A DNA stretch of 64,000 nt from Prevotella illustrans (GTDB lineage Bacteria; Bacteroidota; Bacteroidia; Bacteroidales; Bacteroidaceae): positions 186,001-250,000 of the forward strand of contig NZ_JAERMS010000001.1 in assembly GCF_017426725.1 (NCBI RefSeq), in the 5' to 3' direction. Made by a program: the position numbers and the translations under genes. Under the pieces are notes generated by a model. That model was given only the letters and a program-made list of their open reading frames with translations. It was not told where the DNA came from and made no database searches. Shown piece by piece: positions 61,553 to 64,000 of the stretch (position 1 is the first letter of the stretch; each line of letters starts with the position of its first letter).

Positions 61553-64000
61553 TTAGAATTTAACGTTGAGTGCGAGGCCGAAGCTCCGTGTAGGAGGCAG
61601 TGAAGCCAGCTCGAAAGCCTGCGCGTAGTCGCTGCGTGAGAAGGCGCCTTCGGGATTGACGGGCGCATTCTTGTGGAAATAGAAGAGGTCGCGGCCCACC
61701 AATGAGAGCTTGGCATACTTGATGGGCGTGTTGCGGAACCACGACTGGGGTAGGATGTAGCCCAGCGACAGCTCGCGCATCTTGATGTATGAACCGCTGT
61801 GGATGAAGGCTTCGGCCACGCCGGTGGGGCCTCCTATGGCGTTCCAGTAGGCTTCGGAGGTGACGCCCACGGTGTTGGCTTGTCCGCTTTCGGTCACGCC
61901 GTCAACCACGATGAGGTCGTTTGCCTCGCGTCCCTTCAGCGTGCGGGACGACGTTCCCTGCTGGCAGGCGTAGGCGTCGGTCACCGACACGAACTCGCCA
62001 CCGTGCCGAATGTCGACCAGACAGCTGAATGTGAGGTCTTTGTAGCGCAGCGAACTGCCCACGGAACCAGTCCACTTGGGAGTCATGTTGCCGACCACTT
62101 GGTCTTCAACCGCTTCGGGAAGACCGCTCGCATTGACGACGATCTTGCCGTTGGCGTCGCGCTTGAAGGCCTTGCCCACGATGTCGCCATACTTGCCGCC
62201 GCTCGAAACGACAACCTTGGCGATACGCGTTTCGCCCAGCGTGAAGCGTGAAATGCCCTCCGTGAGGCTCTCGCAGGTGGTGCGGCTCATGCCCCAGTTG
62301 AGGTTCAAGTCCCACTGCCAGTCCTTCGTCTGCACGGGGGTGCCGTTGAGCATGAGCTCGAATCCGTGGCTCTTGATTTCACCAGCGTTGATACTCTTGG
62401 CCGTATAGCCCGACGAACCGGGCATGCCGACGCTGAGAATCTGGTCTTTCGTGTTCGTATTATAATAGGTGAAATCAAGTCCGAGACGGTTGTTGAAGAA
62501 GCGGAATTCGGTTCCTATCTCGAACGAATTGGTCTTTTCGGGTTTCAAGTCGGCCAGGGCCTTGGTCTTGCTGAGGTACTCCTTGATGATGTTGGGGTTC
62601 ACCTTGTCGCCCTCTGCGTCGAGTTTGTCACCCGTAGTCCACAGGTAATAGAGGGTGGCCAGCTGATAGGGGTCGGTGTCGTTGCCCACCATGGCCCACG
62701 AGGCGCGCAGCTTCCAGTAGTTCATCCAGTCGGGGAGTTTGAACATTTCGCTCATGATACCCGACACGCTGACCGAGGGATAGAAGTAGGAACGGTTCTT
62801 GGCAGGCAGCGTCGACGACCAGTCGTTGCGGCCGGTGAGGTCGAGGTAGACCATGCTCTTGTAGCCGAAGGTGGCTTGGGCGAACACGGATTGAATCTCT
62901 TTCTTCGAGAATCCCTCGCTCGTCGTTTGCGTGAGGCCGTTGGCAAGGGTGACGGTGCCCGGGATGGCGAAGCGTCCCGACGAACTGGAAAGGGCGTCGT
63001 ACTTCGTGTTCTCCACCGAAGTTCCGAGGTTGGCGTTGACGGAGAAGTCGTCGAAACGCTTGTCGAAATAGAGGATGAGGTCGGCGTTGAACTCCTGGTT
63101 GGTCTGACTGCTCTTGATATATTGCGACGCCGTGGACGTCGGATCGGGCAACGTGTTGTAGTTCTTGATGGCGTCGTTGTACCAGTCCATGCCTGCCCGG
63201 CCCGTCAGCCGCAGGTAGTCGGTGAACCTGACGGTGGCGCTGAGCTGGCCCATGAAGCGGTTGCGCACGGCCTTGTTGCCGTTTTCTGTGGCACAGAGGG
63301 CGTAGGGGTTGGAGAAGTTGTCGCTCGGTCCCGACCAGTTTTCGGCATTGTTGATGTAGGCCCCGATACCTCTCGGGTTCTCCAAGTCGCTCAGTCGAAT
63401 GCCGCGGGGCATTTTCACGAGTTGCACCATCTGGCCGTATTCACCCTGTCCGGGGCGGTTGTTGGTCTTCTGGTGCATGTAGCTGGCCTTGATTCCCACA
63501 GTGATGAGCTTGTTGTTCATCTCCGTATGGAAGTCGATATACTGCCGGTTCTGGTTGAAGTTGGGCGTGATGTCGTCGGCACGGGTGTCTGTGAACGACA
63601 GTCTGCCGCTGATGTTCTCGCCTCCGGAGGTGGCCGTTATCGTGTTGGAGTAGGACACTCCCGTGCGATAAAAGTCCTTGATGTAGTCTTTCTGCGGTGT
63701 AAGCGCGTAGGAAGAGTAGCGGTCGTCGCCGTAGAAAAGCTTGCGCCAGTTCTCCACGGTCTGGCCCGTCATCTTCGGTCCCCAGCTGGCTTTGGCGCTG
63801 CTGTCATAGGCTCCGGCCGCTCCTTGGCCGTAAATGTTCTGGTAGTCGTAGGGCGAATAGACGGTCGTGACGTCCAGCGTGCCGTTGTATTCCAGTCGGA
63901 GCGGCTGTCCGCGGCGGCCTTTCTTCGTCGTGATGACGATGGCGCCATTCTGCGCGCGTGAGCCGTAGAGGGCCGCGGCGTTGGCTCCCTTCAGCACGGA
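61553..64000 (-). CDS. SusC-like TonB-dependent transporter, 5' part cut by window
   Basis: At least 815 residues are visible, entering inside the plug (SVLKGANAAALYGSRAQNGAIVITTKKGRRGQPLRLEY) and running to the barrel end FGLALNVKF. The signal peptide, any STN domain and the TonB box lie beyond the window edge, so it cannot be said whether this transporter is a transducer. It pairs with the SusD at 59959. Substrate unknown. Confidence 0.93.
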   Translation of the reverse strand, partial: SVLKGANAAALYGSRAQNGAIVITTKKGRRGQPLRLEYNGTLDVTTVYSPYDYQNIYGQGAAGAYDSSAKASWGPKMTGQTVENWRKLFYGDDRYSSYALTPQKDYIKDFYRTGVSYSNTITATSGGENISGRLSFTDTRADDITPNFNQNRQYIDFHTEMNNKLITVGIKASYMHQKTNNRPGQGEYGQMVQLVKMPRGIRLSDLENPRGIGAYINNAENWSGPSDNFSNPYALCATENGNKAVRNRFMGQLSATVRFTDYLRLTGRAGMDWYNDAIKNYNTLPDPTSTASQYIKSSQTNQEFNADLILYFDKRFDDFSVNANLGTSVENTKYDALSSSSGRFAIPGTVTLANGLTQTTSEGFSKKEIQSVFAQATFGYKSMVYLDLTGRNDWSSTLPAKNRSYFYPSVSVSGIMSEMFKLPDWMNYWKLRASWAMVGNDTDPYQLATLYYLWTTGDKLDAEGDKVNPNIIKEYLSKTKALADLKPEKTNSFEIGTEFRFFNNRLGLDFTYYNTNTKDQILSVGMPGSSGYTAKSINAGEIKSHGFELMLNGTPVQTKDWQWDLNLNWGMSRTTCESLTEGISRFTLGETRIAKVVVSSGGKYGDIVGKAFKRDANGKIVVNASGLPEAVEDQVVGNMTPKWTGSVGSSLRYKDLTFSCLVDIRHGGEFVSVTDAYACQQGTSSRTLKGREANDLIVVDGVTESGQANTVGVTSEAYWNAIGGPTGVAEAFIHSGSYIKMRELSLGYILPQSWFRNTPIKYAKLSLVGRDLFYFHKNAPVNPEGAFSRSDYAQAFELASLPPTRSFGLALNVKF

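Overview
The window reads as a chromosomal segment of a saccharolytic Bacteroidales bacterium, most likely Prevotellaceae; the genus cannot be fixed from the sequence alone. The reasons are four SusC/SusD pairs, a hybrid-two-component-like regulator, an ECF sigma/FecR pair feeding a SusC with an N-terminal STN domain, an S46 dipeptidyl-peptidase, Bacteroidetes-type promoters (TAnnTTTG with TTTG about 20 bases upstream), and high G+C coding DNA with rather A+T-rich intergenic spacers.

Layout. (1) 1-12734: a beta-1,4-galactan locus on the minus strand (SusC, SusD, SusE-like surface protein, GH53 endo-galactanase, GH2 beta-galactosidase cut by the window edge), with a divergent membrane regulator on the plus strand. 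The SusE-like gene carries an in-frame TGA 54 codons before its natural end, and the regulator lacks the phosphorelay residues and receiver domain normally seen in this family. (2) 12735-25313: household and accessory genes: a BtuB-like TonB receptor behind a promoter-hairpin leader, an SpmA/SpmB-type membrane protein, a polysaccharide flippase, a DPP7-type S46 peptidase, an ECF-transporter S component, sodB-ahpC, and a TlpA-like thioredoxin lipoprotein. (3) 25614-37076: an N-glycan locus (ECF sigma, FecR anti-sigma, STN-SusC, SusD, catalytically dead GH18-like protein, LamG lipoprotein, EndoF-type GH18 endoglycosidase, Ig-like lipoprotein). (4) 37288-38968: a compact A+T-rich three-gene cassette of unknown function with its own strong promoter. 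(5) 40084-47175: a sialic acid operon (nanS, nanM, nanT, nanA, nanE, then a creatininase-like protein that has lost its centre). (6) 47574-59625: a SusC/SusD locus with a DUF5018 surface protein, a phosphodiester glycosidase, a GHL10-type glycosidase, an exported FAD oxidoreductase and a metallophosphoesterase; no characterised pathway that I know matches this set. (7) 59959-64000: another SusD and SusC, cut by the window edge.

Regions 3, 5 and 6 together look like equipment for taking apart host glycoproteins: release of N-glycans, use of O-acetylated sialic acid, and perhaps handling of GlcNAc-phosphate caps. No sialidase and no exo-mannosidase is encoded in the window.

The intergenic DNA is rich in structure. 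There are three copies of a non-coding repeat of about 332 bp whose edges carry inverted AAAATAATGC-type sequences, a 165-bp miniature inverted-repeat element whose ends resemble the Tn5 mosaic end and which is flanked by a 10-bp target duplication, several perfect palindromes built from AAAAGC-ATGC-TTTT-like words, and a 37-bp perfect inverted repeat between convergent genes. No tRNA, rRNA, CRISPR array or complete insertion sequence was seen.
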